Shown one piece after another: positions 1 through 8,017 of a stretch of 15,682 nucleotides of DNA. The notes beneath the pieces are model-generated. The model saw only the letters and a list, made by a program, of their open reading frames with translations, had not been told where the DNA came from and searched no databases. How positions within the stretch are numbered: position 1 is the stretch's first letter; each line of letters begins with the position of its first letter. This DNA comes from Chloroflexota bacterium. Its GTDB lineage: Bacteria > Chloroflexota > Anaerolineae > Caldilineales > Caldilineaceae. The translations under genes were made by a program, and so were the position numbers. Location: positions 1-15,682 of the forward strand of contig QEUW01000154.1 in the NCBI GenBank assembly GCA_003577005.1, given 5' to 3'.

Positions 1-32
1 GTGTCCTCTCCCTCGAATTAGGAGCCTCTCGC

Positions 33-509
33 GTGAGTACTCTGCGCATGTTCGTAACACTGGTCAGTTTGGCTGTCTTGACGGCGTTAACCGGCTGTAG
101 GGCCGTTGAAGTACGGCAGCCTGTGCCTACTCTGGTCGGCGACGCTTTACGCGTCGAACATGCCTGGATCCGGCCTGCGGGTGCCGGCGGCAACAGCGCC
201 CTCTATCTGACGCTGATGAATTTAACGGACCAGCCCGAGCGACTGCTCAGGGTGGAGACGCCGGTCGCGGCGTCGGCGGAACTGCACGAAACCCAGAATG
301 ACAACGGGATGATGCGCATGCGCCCCCTGGTCAATGGGTTAGAAATCCCAGCAAACCAAGGCGCTGAACTACGGCCGGGCGGCAAGCACGTCATGTTGTT
401 GAATGTGGCTGCGCCGTTGACCGCAGGCCAAGCGGTAGAGGTGACTCTCATCTTGGAGCAGGCTGGTCGCGTGACGCTTGTGGTACCCGTCGCAGAGGAT
501 ACACCCTAG
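33..509 (+). CDS. PCu(A)C-type copper chaperone lipoprotein
   Basis: A 158-residue secreted lipoprotein of the PCu(A)C (DUF461) family, whose members bind Cu(I) outside the cytoplasm and in known cases deliver it to the CuA site of cytochrome oxidase. The start is GTG at 33, with AGGAG at 20-24 eight bases upstream; this start yields a complete signal peptide. The hydrophobic segment at residues 7-20 ends in a lipobox LTGC (residues 19-22), so C22 should be lipidated. The copper ligands of the family are visible: H85, M96 after ten residues (with M93 and M94 nearby), and the HxM pair H119/M121. M96 to H119 spans 22 residues, against the usual 21. The gene is separated by 119 bp from the next one, so it may end an upstream operon. 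A copper role fits the Met-rich two-component module at 8594-11501. The family call is confident; the electron-acceptor partner is unknown. Confidence 0.9.
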   Translation: MSTLRMFVTLVSLAVLTALTGCRAVEVRQPVPTLVGDALRVEHAWIRPAGAGGNSALYLTLMNLTDQPERLLRVETPVAASAELHETQNDNGMMRMRPLVNGLEIPANQGAELRPGGKHVMLLNVAAPLTAGQAVEVTLILEQAGRVTLVVPVAEDTP

Positions 510-628
510 ATTGTCTGCGCGGCTGGCCCAAAACCCGCGTAGCGATGCAGTCGTTACTGAGGGGTCAAATTGGCGAAAAGTCTAGTGACTGTTGCGTGGC
601 TGTCGACTAAACCGATTAGGAGCGCGGG

Positions 629-2182
629 ATGCACCGCAAAGAACGCACCATCTTTGTCACGATTGTAATCAACTTGCTGTTGATCCTCTTTAAGTTTGGG
701 TTAGCCAATGCGTCCGGCAGTCTGGCCTTGCGCGCCAGCGCGGTGCATTCTGTCACCGATGCCGCCCTCGGGGGCTTTGTCTTGCTTGGCCTACTTCTCA
801 GCCGCTGGGAGGTGGTCCAGCGACGGACAAGGCAAGGCGTTACCGCGTTGGAAAACTGGCTTGCACTCGTTGTCGCCGTGGCGATCTTCTCCGTGGGCTT
901 TGACATTGTACGCGAGGTGCTACTGCGAGATGCCCCCGACCTGCGCAATTTGACATCCGTGACGGTGGCGTCGCTCCTGACCGTCGCCGTGGCCTATTTT
1001 ATCGCCCGCTATAAGCTGTACGTAGGCCGGCAGACGGAGTCGCCTGCCCTGATTGCCAGCGGCTACCACTCGCAGATGGACATCTATGCGGCCCTCGTTG
1101 TGGTAGCTGGACTGGCTGGCGGTGCGCTGGGGTTGCCTAATCTGGATCGTGTAGCTGCAGCCGTGGTCGTTGTATTCATTTTTCTCTCTGGTTATGAAAT
1201 TGGATCTTCCGCCTTGGCGGCTCTGCGCCACCACCAGGCATTGAAGATAGACGAAACCCATGTCCACGCGGTGCAGGCGAAACGAGGTCCGCAGTCTGTC
1301 TTTCTGCCGGCTGCGGCGGTATTGCTCCTGGCAATGTATGGTCTATCCGGAGCCTATATCGTTGCCCCGGGTGAAGCGGCCGTGGTCCGCCGCCTCGGGC
1401 GGGTAGTGGCAAGCAATGTAGGCCCTGGGCTACACTATCGCCTGCCGTGGCCGATGGAGCGGGTCGATGTCGTACCGGTGGATGCCATCCGGCGCGTCGA
1501 CAGGCCGGCCAACCTGATGCTGACTGGGGACGAGAACCTGATCTCGGTCCGCTTCAGCCTCCATTACACAGTGACCAGTGCGGCCAAGTATCTACTCAAT
1601 TCAGCCGATCCAGATGCGCTGCTCGCTGAGGTCGGCGAAGCTGCCCTGCGCCAGGTCATTGCCCAGGAGACGGTAGATGCCCTCCTGACGGTGGATAAAG
1701 CACAAATTGAGCGGCGCGCCACCACGCTGGCTCAAGCGAGCCTGGACCGCTACGATGCCGGTCTGCGGCTTGTGAGTGTGCAGTTGCTTGAGAGTAGCCC
1801 ACCGCCTGAGGTGGCGGATGCCTTCCGCGATGTGGCCAGCGCCCGTGAGGACCGCAATACCTTTGTCAACGAAGCGGCTGCCTACCGCAACGAGGTAGTG
1901 CCCTTGGCCCGAGGCGAGGCCCAGCAAACGTTCCAGGCAGCCAATGCCTATGCTGCCCAGAAGATAGGGCAGGCCGGGGGCGATGCAACTCAGTTCACCC
2001 AGCAACAGGCCGCCTATGCCCAGGCGCCAGAAGCGACTCGTCTGCGCCTTTACTTGGAGGCAGCCGAGAGGATCCTCCCCGGCGTGCGCAAGTTTGTTGT
2101 CGACGATACCATCGAGCTGGAGACCACCGATCTGTGGGTGCCCGGTGAGAGCACCCTGCAGACATTTCCTGTAGCGCCCTGA
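629..2182 (+). CDS. Fusion of CDF-type metal transporter domain and HflK-type SPFH protein
   Basis: A 517-residue protein with two unrelated halves. Residues 1-205 resemble the six-helix membrane domain of cation diffusion facilitators. Both intramembrane metal-site signatures appear intact: HSVTD (H40/D44) in TM2 and HSQMD (H147/D151) in TM5. Residues 225-245 form a further TM segment, followed by an SPFH/band-7 region of HflK type: a segment with PGEAAVV at 247-253, HYRLPWP at 269-275, and PPPEVADAF...SARED at 391-408. The C-terminal half closely resembles the second HflK at 3164-4318, so the two are paralogues. Known HflK forms a cage with HflC around FtsH at the membrane; known CDF proteins export Zn, Fe, Mn or related divalent metals by proton exchange. 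The start ATG at 629 has AGGAG at 617-621. No cytoplasmic CDF C-terminal domain is seen; the SPFH half takes its place. Whether the CDF half transports metal or only senses or anchors is open. Confidence 0.85.
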   Translation: MHRKERTIFVTIVINLLLILFKFGLANASGSLALRASAVHSVTDAALGGFVLLGLLLSRWEVVQRRTRQGVTALENWLALVVAVAIFSVGFDIVREVLLRDAPDLRNLTSVTVASLLTVAVAYFIARYKLYVGRQTESPALIASGYHSQMDIYAALVVVAGLAGGALGLPNLDRVAAAVVVVFIFLSGYEIGSSALAALRHHQALKIDETHVHAVQAKRGPQSVFLPAAAVLLLAMYGLSGAYIVAPGEAAVVRRLGRVVASNVGPGLHYRLPWPMERVDVVPVDAIRRVDRPANLMLTGDENLISVRFSLHYTVTSAAKYLLNSADPDALLAEVGEAALRQVIAQETVDALLTVDKAQIERRATTLAQASLDRYDAGLRLVSVQLLESSPPPEVADAFRDVASAREDRNTFVNEAAAYRNEVVPLARGEAQQTFQAANAYAAQKIGQAGGDATQFTQQQAAYAQAPEATRLRLYLEAAERILPGVRKFVVDDTIELETTDLWVPGESTLQTFPVAP

Positions 2183-2249
2183 GTAAGCGCTTCTTAGAAC
2201 CCAAACCGGTCTGTCATTGAGAGTCTTGTGCATTTGGAGAAGTGAACTG

Positions 2250-3167
2250 ATGAAACGAATCCGCACCTTGTTACTGGGCCTGCTTGCCCTCGTGCTGCTG
2301 GCGACCTACCTGATCTTGTTTCAGGTGGATGCCACCGAGGCCGCCATCGTCACCCAATTTGGCCAGCCGATCCAAGTCATCACGCAGCCAGGCCTGTATC
2401 GCAAACTGCCCGATCCCATACAGAATGTGATCCGCATCAACCGGCAACTCGAGGTGTACAACCTGCCACAGACCGAATTCTTAACGGCTGACAAAAAGAA
2501 TATCGTCCTGGAAGCCTATGCCGTCTGGCAGGTGACTGACCCCTTGGCCTTTCTCAAAACCGTCCGTGACCCGGTGGGGGCCGAGACGCGCCTGGCGGAT
2601 ATCATCGCCGCAGAACTGGGCGCAGCCCTCGGGCAGGTCGAGTTGGGCCAACTGGTTACCGTCGACGCCCAACAACTGCGGCTGCCGGAGATGCTGACGA
2701 CGGTTACCGCAGGTGCCGCGGCACGCACGGCAGCCTTTGGCTTTCAGGTGACCGATGTCCGCCTCAAACAACTGACCTTTCCTGAAGCGAACCTGACCAG
2801 TGTCTTTCAACGTATGCGCGCCGAGCGGGAAGCGATTGCTCGGCAGTTCCGCTCCGAAGGCACCGAGCAGGCCGCCGGCATTCGCGCGGCAGCGGATGCC
2901 GAACGGGCTCAGATTCTGGCCGACGCCGAGCAGCAAGCCGCCGAGATTCGGGGCCAAGCCGATGCCGAGGCGATCGCTATCTACGCTCAGGCCTTTGGCA
3001 AGGACCTAGAGTTCTACCGCTTCTTGCGCACGCTCCAGTCATACGAGTCCTTTATCGACGAAAACACCACGTTGATCCTGCCTTCGGATTCGGAACTATT
3101 GGAATACCTAAACCCGGCCAATGAACATGTGGCAGCGGCAGTGGTGAACCCGGAGGCGCAGCCATGA
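2250..3167 (+). CDS. hflC: HflC, SPFH-domain modulator of FtsH
   Basis: A 305-residue HflC. One N-terminal TM helix (about residues 5-24) precedes the SPFH domain, with EAAIVTQFG at 30-38 and the HflC signature FQRMRAEREAIARQFRSEG at 186-204. A long Ala/Glu-rich coiled coil follows (about 185-250, with repeated A-D-A-E units), then the FYRFLRTLQSYESF segment (255-268) typical of HflC. In Escherichia coli HflC pairs with HflK to regulate the AAA protease FtsH. I chose ATG at 2250, with GGAG at 2236-2239; a TTG at 2217 would add eleven residues before the TM segment and has no good ribosome site. Its stop overlaps the next start by ATGA (3164-3167), so HflC and HflK are translationally coupled. 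It sits between two HflK-type genes, so it may assemble with either or both. Confidence 0.93.
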   Translation: MKRIRTLLLGLLALVLLATYLILFQVDATEAAIVTQFGQPIQVITQPGLYRKLPDPIQNVIRINRQLEVYNLPQTEFLTADKKNIVLEAYAVWQVTDPLAFLKTVRDPVGAETRLADIIAAELGAALGQVELGQLVTVDAQQLRLPEMLTTVTAGAAARTAAFGFQVTDVRLKQLTFPEANLTSVFQRMRAEREAIARQFRSEGTEQAAGIRAAADAERAQILADAEQQAAEIRGQADAEAIAIYAQAFGKDLEFYRFLRTLQSYESFIDENTTLILPSDSELLEYLNPANEHVAAAVVNPEAQP

Positions 3168-4318
3168 CCGATCCGATGTCCACTCCGCCTGAGTCGCCCG
3201 AACCACCGCCGCGGTTGTCGTCGGCGTGGCGGTGGTGGCTCCGAACCTTATCTAGGGCCAGCCAACAGGGAGTGCGTATTCTGGTAGGGGAGGGAGAGTC
3301 GCCGCTGGCCGATGTCAAAGCCGCCTTCGGCCACCTGAACCTCCAGCGTGTGGCTTGGGGTGGGGTAGGGGTAGTGCTTCTGGTCTATCTGCTGACCGGT
3401 GTCTACATTGTAAACCCGGGGGAAGCAGGGGTTGTGCGCCAGTTTGGCGCTGTCGTCGTCCCGCGTGCCGAACCGGGTATGCACTATCGCCTGCCCTGGC
3501 CGCTGGCGCGAGTGGATGTGGTCAACGTCAACGACGTGCGGCGTGAGGTGGTCGGGGTCTTGGCGCCCGAAGAAGGTCACGATCATCCAGAGCCGCCGGC
3601 CAAGCTGCAGGTGCTCTCCGGCGATACGAATGTGATCGACATTGAATTGATAGTCCAGTACCAGGTGCGCGACCCGGCGGCGTTTCTAGTCAATGTCCGC
3701 TACGCCCCTTATCTTCTGGTGCGCGATGTGGCGCGCCAGACGGTGACTGAACTGTTTAGCCGCCAGCCTGTGGACGCAATCCTCACCACCGAACGTCAAA
3801 CGCTGCAGACGGCCATCCGCAGCGAGATGCAGCAACACCTGGACGCCTACAACAGTGGGCTAGCCGTATTGGGGATCAATGTCCAGAAAGCGTTTCCACC
3901 GGATGAGGTGGCTGATGCCTTTACCGATGTCAACAGTGCCCGCGAGGACAAGGCGCGCGCCGTCAACGAGGCAAACGGCTATGCCAACAGCACCCTGCCC
4001 GAAGCGCGCGGCCAAGCCCAACAACTGTTGGCCGGAGCCGCGGCCTATCGGTCGGAGGCCTTAGGTCAGTCCAATGGCGCCGCCCAGGCCTTTGCCAGCA
4101 TGCTGGCGGAGTATCAGGCCAACGCACGCATCTATGGCAAGGAGGTCACGCGCTACCGCCTGTTTCTGGAGACCTTTGATAAGATCTTGGCGCGCACCCA
4201 GGTCTACGTCGTCGACACTGAAAACGGCGGCACCGTCAACCTGCGGCTGATGGGCAACGCCGCCAGATCTAGCTCTGTTGACGGAGCGCCTCAAGCGAGC
4301 AACCCTGTACAACCATGA
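3164..4318 (+). CDS. hflK: HflK, SPFH-domain modulator of FtsH
   Basis: A 384-residue HflK. A cytoplasmic N-terminal tail of about 60 residues (Pro-rich at 8-16) is followed by one TM helix (63-82). The SPFH domain starts at YIVNPGEAGVVRQFG (81-95), with HYRLPWPLARVDVV at 107-120 and PPDEVADAFTDVNSARED at 245-262. A coiled-coil stretch with VNEANGYANSTLPEARGQAQ (267-286) completes the HflK pattern. A His/Glu/Pro-rich insert, GHDHPEPP (138-145), sits within the SPFH domain where HflK proteins often carry a variable loop. ATG at 3164 overlaps the hflC stop, with GGAGG at 3152-3156. Its own stop overlaps the downstream parvulin start at 4315-4318. Residues 78-120 and 245-290 are strikingly similar to the C-terminal half of the CDF fusion at 629, which implies an intra-operon duplication. 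Confidence 0.92.
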   Translation: MTDPMSTPPESPEPPPRLSSAWRWWLRTLSRASQQGVRILVGEGESPLADVKAAFGHLNLQRVAWGGVGVVLLVYLLTGVYIVNPGEAGVVRQFGAVVVPRAEPGMHYRLPWPLARVDVVNVNDVRREVVGVLAPEEGHDHPEPPAKLQVLSGDTNVIDIELIVQYQVRDPAAFLVNVRYAPYLLVRDVARQTVTELFSRQPVDAILTTERQTLQTAIRSEMQQHLDAYNSGLAVLGINVQKAFPPDEVADAFTDVNSAREDKARAVNEANGYANSTLPEARGQAQQLLAGAAAYRSEALGQSNGAAQAFASMLAEYQANARIYGKEVTRYRLFLETFDKILARTQVYVVDTENGGTVNLRLMGNAARSSSVDGAPQASNPVQP

Positions 4319-6462
4319 TATCCGGCTGGAAGCAAGTCCTAGAGGACGTACGCAATACACTGTTGGGCGAAGCGCCCAGAGATTTGGCGGGGGAGGCGGA
4401 TGCGCCTGAGGCTCAGCCTGCTACTGCTCTGTCTGAAGATAGTCGAAGCGGCGGGCAAGTCGCCACATCTGCAGCACCAATCGACGAGCTGCCGACTGTT
4501 CCAACAGAGCAGCCAGCTCTGGCCGAACCGTCCAGCCCGTCACCGGCGGCCGCGGCCAACGCTCCTGGCGGGCGGCTATCTATCCCAGATTCTCACGTCC
4601 TAATCGGCATTCTGCTCTTGGCCGTTGGACTCTGGCTGGCCCAGGCAACCGGCTGGTGGACGGGGTGGAGCGGGTCAAAGCCACCCGCGCCCGATGTCAT
4701 TGCGACCTTTGAGGGCGGCCAACTCACGCTGGCCGACATGGAGGCCCATCTGCGCCAACTGACCGGCGAAGCCACCACTGAGCCCATCCGCTCGCCGGAG
4801 ACGATGGCGCTGGTAGTGGAAGATAGGGTCATGGATGAGCTGGTCAAGCGCTGGGCCGCCGAACGCAAGCCCGACAGTGACGAGACCTTTCGTCATACGA
4901 TGCAGCATATCTCGGAGGATCTCAACTTGCAGTCGTTTGAGGGCCAGCTCCACACCGAAGATATTCCCGTTGCGGAAAGCGAGATACGGGCGTACTACGA
5001 CGCCAACCGGGAGCAGTTTGGGGAGCAGCCACTGGACGCCGTGCGCGCTCAGATCCGCGCCCAACTGGTGGCCGAACGCGAACAGGACTATGTGGACACC
5101 TACCTGGCACAACTCAAAGACAATGCTTCCATCGCGCGTAACTTTGAGTTGCTAGACGTCCCAAGTCCAAGTGAGGACGAACTGCGCCGCTACTACGAGG
5201 AACATCGGGAGCAATTTCGCCTGCCTCGTCAGGTGGTCGTTGACGAGGCGCAGTTTACGGTCGGTGCGGATGAAGCGGCCGCCCGTCAAGACGCCGCCGA
5301 TGCCCTGCTCAAGCTGCGCGCCGGTGCGTCCTGTGCAGACATCGCCTCGACCATCAGCGGTGCCCAAGTGTTCACCGGCACGCTGGTGGCAGCCGGCACA
5401 CGCGACCCGGCTTGGGACGCCGCCGTGGGTGTCCTCACGGAAGGCGAACTGAGCGACGTGTTCCGGGCCGGGGATCGCCTCTCCATCGTACACTTGCAGA
5501 CACGGCAGGAGAGCCGTGTCCAGAGCTTGGAGGAAGTGCGACCTGCCGTCCAGGCCCAGGTAGCCGCTCAGGTGGCTGCGGATTGGTTTGAAGCCAATGC
5601 CGACAAGACGCTATTTACGTTGAAAAACACCCGCTATACAGTGGGGGAGTTCTATCGAGAGTACCAGGAGCTGCCGCCCTCGGTCCAGGCGCAATATGCC
5701 GGCCCGGCTGGGATGAAAGCGTTGGCCGAGCGCCTGATCGAGCGGCTGTTGCTGGTCGAAGACGCCAACGAGCGCCTGCTCGATGTGGAGAATGCCCCCT
5801 TGGTGGACGAAGCCCGTCTCCAGGTGTTGAAGCAGATGCTCCATCAGGAAGAGGTGGACGATAAGATTCAAGTCACTGAGGAGGAGATTCAGCAATACTA
5901 CGAGCAGAATCAGGCGCAACTGTCACCGGAGCCTCAGTCGCGTATTCGCTATATCCGCATTGGCCTGGGCAACAGCGAAGATGAAGCGGCGCGCGCACGC
6001 CAACGTGCGGACGATGCGTACCAGAAGTTGAAGCCGGGCCTGTTCCAGACCGGAGCTGACTTTGCGGAAGTCGCTCAAGAGTATTCAGAGGACCCGGAGA
6101 CGGCTGCCAATGGCGGAGAGCGGCCTGGCTGGCTTGGCGGGGCGGAAGGCGACCCGCTGACCCAACTCCAAGAGCATGCCTTCGCCGACGCCGTCATCAG
6201 CCTACCGCTGGGCGAGATCAGCCCGCCCTTCCAATTCGGTGACAGCTTTTACATTGTCCAGGTCATCGAACGCACCGAACCACAACCCCTCAGCCTCGAG
6301 GAAGCGCGACCCATCATCGAGGAACTGCTGAGCCAGCAAAAGCACGAGGAGCAGGTGATGGAACTTCAGCAACAACTTTTGGAGGGGGTTAACCTCCAGA
6401 TCTACGGGTCTGTCCTGGACGACTACTTCAAAGAGCTAGCGCGCTCGCAGCCATCACGGTGA
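4315..6462 (+). CDS. Membrane-anchored SurA/PpiC-like parvulin peptidyl-prolyl isomerase
   Basis: A 715-residue protein with a cytoplasmic low-complexity Ala/Pro/Glu tail (residues 1-90), one TM helix (about 95-115) and a large extracytoplasmic part. SurA-N-like helical regions recur, each marked by a similar motif: EIRAYYDANREQF (223-235), ELRRYYEEHREQF (289-301) and EIQQYYEQNQAQL (525-537). A clear parvulin (PpiC-type rotamase) domain spans about 543-652, with FAEVAQEYSEDPETAANGG (583-601), GWLGG (605-609) and GEISPPFQFGDSFYIVQV (633-650). A degenerate parvulin-like stretch is seen at about 305-395. The family assists folding of exported proteins. ATG at 4315 overlaps the hflK stop (ATGA), so it is translationally coupled to the FtsH-modulator genes. 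That makes a combined fold-or-degrade role at the membrane a reasonable inference. The central second domain may have lost isomerase activity; no GWxG equivalent is seen there. Confidence 0.88.
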   Translation: MISGWKQVLEDVRNTLLGEAPRDLAGEADAPEAQPATALSEDSRSGGQVATSAAPIDELPTVPTEQPALAEPSSPSPAAAANAPGGRLSIPDSHVLIGILLLAVGLWLAQATGWWTGWSGSKPPAPDVIATFEGGQLTLADMEAHLRQLTGEATTEPIRSPETMALVVEDRVMDELVKRWAAERKPDSDETFRHTMQHISEDLNLQSFEGQLHTEDIPVAESEIRAYYDANREQFGEQPLDAVRAQIRAQLVAEREQDYVDTYLAQLKDNASIARNFELLDVPSPSEDELRRYYEEHREQFRLPRQVVVDEAQFTVGADEAAARQDAADALLKLRAGASCADIASTISGAQVFTGTLVAAGTRDPAWDAAVGVLTEGELSDVFRAGDRLSIVHLQTRQESRVQSLEEVRPAVQAQVAAQVAADWFEANADKTLFTLKNTRYTVGEFYREYQELPPSVQAQYAGPAGMKALAERLIERLLLVEDANERLLDVENAPLVDEARLQVLKQMLHQEEVDDKIQVTEEEIQQYYEQNQAQLSPEPQSRIRYIRIGLGNSEDEAARARQRADDAYQKLKPGLFQTGADFAEVAQEYSEDPETAANGGERPGWLGGAEGDPLTQLQEHAFADAVISLPLGEISPPFQFGDSFYIVQVIERTEPQPLSLEEARPIIEELLSQQKHEEQVMELQQQLLEGVNLQIYGSVLDDYFKELARSQPSR

Positions 6463-6497
6463 CCGCGCGTGAACAAACTGAACATGAAGGGAATGCG

Positions 6498-7163
6498 ATG
6501 AGCCATCAATTCTGTACCCAGTGCGGTGCGCAACTGCCTGAGGAGGGCAATTTCTGCCCGCAGTGCGGCGCGCCCCTGGCGCGACCGGCTGCCCAGCTGG
6601 TGGACCCTGTGCCCGCCGCACATGCTGCGAGCGGTGGACCCGTGCGCCCGGGGCGGCGCTCCTTGCTCGTGGGGCTGGCGATCTTCGCCGGTGGGGTGTT
6701 GCTGAGCGCACCGGTGTACTACTGGGGCCTCCGTCCCAATCTGACCGAGGCGCGACCCAACGGCGTAACGGACTCACCGCCGGCCACGCGCACCGCGCTG
6801 CCGGACGTGCATGACGAACAAGGCATCCCCTATCCGGATGTGCCGCGCCTGGCGCTGGCCGACGCCAAGGCGCGCTTCGACACCGGCAGTGCGCTCTTTG
6901 TGGATGTGCGCGACCGGGCGTCGTATGCCGAGAGCCACATTCCCAACAGTCTCTCACTGCCGCTGAACGAAATCGAAGCTCGTGCTCAAGAACTCCCCAA
7001 AGAGGCCGAGATCCTGACCTACTGCACTTGACCCAACGAAGAATCGAGCGCCCGTGCGGCGCTCATCCTGCAGGAACTTGGCTATACGCGTGTGGCGGCG
7101 ATGCGCGGCGGGCTGCAAGGCTGGCAAGCGCAGGGCTACCCGACGGCCGTAGGCCAGCCCTAA
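6498..7163 (+). CDS. Predicted selenoprotein: zinc ribbon, TM helix and CxU rhodanese domain
   Basis: Read through an in-frame TGA at 7029-7031 as selenocysteine, this encodes 221 residues. A zinc ribbon (C6/C9 and C20/C23) precedes an Arg-bounded TM helix (about 54-77), then a rhodanese domain (about 110-216) with DVRDR at 136-140 and MRGGLQGW at 202-209. The TGA is residue 178 in YCT-U-PNE; Cys relatives read YCxCPNE there, so U replaces the second Cys two residues after the rhodanese catalytic Cys (C176). The reading frame stays open and conserved after the TGA (SSARAALILQELGY) to TAA at 7161. A SECIS-like hairpin lies at 7046-7064. I chose ATG at 6498, with AAGGG at 6487-6491; a GTG at 6459 overlapping the upstream stop would add 13 residues. 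The topology predicts the ribbon inside and the rhodanese outside. Rhodaneses carry sulfane sulfur on Cys; a Cys-Sec pair could form a selenenylsulfide. A nonsense mutation is the alternative, made unlikely by the hairpin and intact downstream frame. Confidence 0.85.
7046..7064 (+). promoter_or_regulatory. Predicted bacterial SECIS element of the rhodanese gene
   Basis: A perfect 7-bp stem, GAGCGCC (7046-7052) with GGCGCTC (7058-7064), encloses the loop CGTGC (7053-7057). Twenty-one bases separate the TGA (7029-7031) from the loop. Published bacterial SECIS rules ask for an apical loop of 3-14 nt with a G in its first two bases, and a UGA-loop distance of 16-37 nt; this hairpin meets both. 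In known systems the hairpin recruits SelB carrying Sec-tRNA. Confidence 0.8.
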
Positions 7164-7173
7164 GGACACGGCG

Positions 7174-7989
7174 ATGCGTGCAGCGGAGGTGACGGCGCAA
7201 CAGGCGCAGGCGGATACAACGCACCGGAGCCAGACAAGACCCCACCGGCGCGAGTTTTGGGAAGTCGACGCACTGCGCGGTCTGGCCGTGGTCATGATGG
7301 TGGTCTACCACCTGATGTACGACCTGGACTTCTTTGGCGTCAGCGATGCGATCTTCACGCACCCCTTCTGGTTCTATTTTCAGCGCACCACAGCCTCCAC
7401 CTTTCTGCTGCTGGTTGGGGTCTCGCTGCGCCTGCGCTACCGCAAGGACCTCGCGCGCCACGGCCGGGTGGCGTACGCGCCGTTTGTGCGCCGAGGCGCG
7501 ACGATCTTCGGGTGGGGGCTGGTGATCACGGCTGTGACCTGGGGGGCGCTTGGCGCGCAGTGGGCGATCCGCTTTGGCATCCTGCACTTCATCGGCCTGG
7601 CGACCCTGACAGCCTATCCGTTCCTACGCTGGCGCTGGCCCAACCTGCTCCTGGGCCTGCTCTTCCTGGCTGTGGGCAAGATGCTGCAGACGAAGACCTT
7701 TGATCGGCCTTGGCTGGTGTGGCTGGGCTTTGAACCCGCCGGCCATACCTATGTGGATTACTTCCCCTTTATCAAGTGGTTTGGCGTGGTGCTGCTCGGC
7801 ATCTTTGCCGGTAGCCTTCTGTATGGCGACACGGGACGGCGCTTTCCGTTCCCGAACCTGACGGCTTGGCCGCCGGTGCAGGGGCTCCAATGGCTGGGCC
7901 GCCGCGCTCTGCCCATCTATCTGCTCCATCAGCCGCTGTTGCTGGCGCTGCTCTTTGGCGTCTTGGCCTTAGCCGCGAGACAGCCCTAA
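7174..7989 (+). CDS. DUF1624 membrane protein (heparan-alpha-glucosaminide N-acetyltransferase-like)
   Basis: A 271-residue polytopic membrane protein. After a polar N-terminus of about 27 residues, the motif EVDALRGLAVVMMVVYHLMYDL (from residue 30) with H46 marks the DUF1624/YeiB-HGSNAT-like family. It is followed by FLLLVGVSLRLRY (77-89), FGILHFIGL (134-142) and a final YLLHQPLL (249-256, H252). Seven or so TM segments are expected. HGSNAT itself transfers acetyl groups across the lysosomal membrane to glucosamine; the substrate of the short bacterial DUF1624 proteins is not established. ATG at 7174 has AAGGA at 7162-7166 overlapping the upstream stop, so it should be co-translated with the rhodanese selenoprotein. 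The redoxin selenoprotein begins 28 bases after its stop. Its position between two predicted extracytoplasmic selenoproteins suggests a shared membrane-face function, which is inference only. Confidence 0.85.
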   Translation: MRAAEVTAQQAQADTTHRSQTRPHRREFWEVDALRGLAVVMMVVYHLMYDLDFFGVSDAIFTHPFWFYFQRTTASTFLLLVGVSLRLRYRKDLARHGRVAYAPFVRRGATIFGWGLVITAVTWGALGAQWAIRFGILHFIGLATLTAYPFLRWRWPNLLLGLLFLAVGKMLQTKTFDRPWLVWLGFEPAGHTYVDYFPFIKWFGVVLLGIFAGSLLYGDTGRRFPFPNLTAWPPVQGLQWLGRRALPIYLLHQPLLLALLFGVLALAARQP

Positions 7990-8017
7990 ACTTACCTCTG
8001 TCATGAAAGGACATGCC

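Noticed and set aside
1..32. Possible end of an upstream gene (TAG at 19-21 in frame 1)
   Set aside because: Only six codons are visible, so neither a gene nor a frame can be supported.
510..628. Promoter for the HflK/HflC operon in the 119-bp gap
   Set aside because: No convincing -35/-10 pair was found; only the AGGAG ribosome site at 617-621 is clear.
2217..2249. TTG start extending HflC by 11 residues
   Set aside because: The ATG at 2250 has a GGAG in range and starts directly before the TM helix, as in known HflC; the extension has neither.
1601..2266. Minus-strand open frame of 221 codons
   Set aside because: It is antisense to the well supported CDF-HflK fusion gene and shows no family resemblance.
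6459..6497. GTG start extending the rhodanese protein, overlapping the parvulin stop
   Set aside because: ATG 6498 has a better ribosome site and begins just before the zinc ribbon, the usual arrangement.
6454..6957. Minus-strand open frame of 167 codons
   Set aside because: It is an Arg/Pro/Ala-rich shadow of the zinc-ribbon/rhodanese gene with no domain signal.
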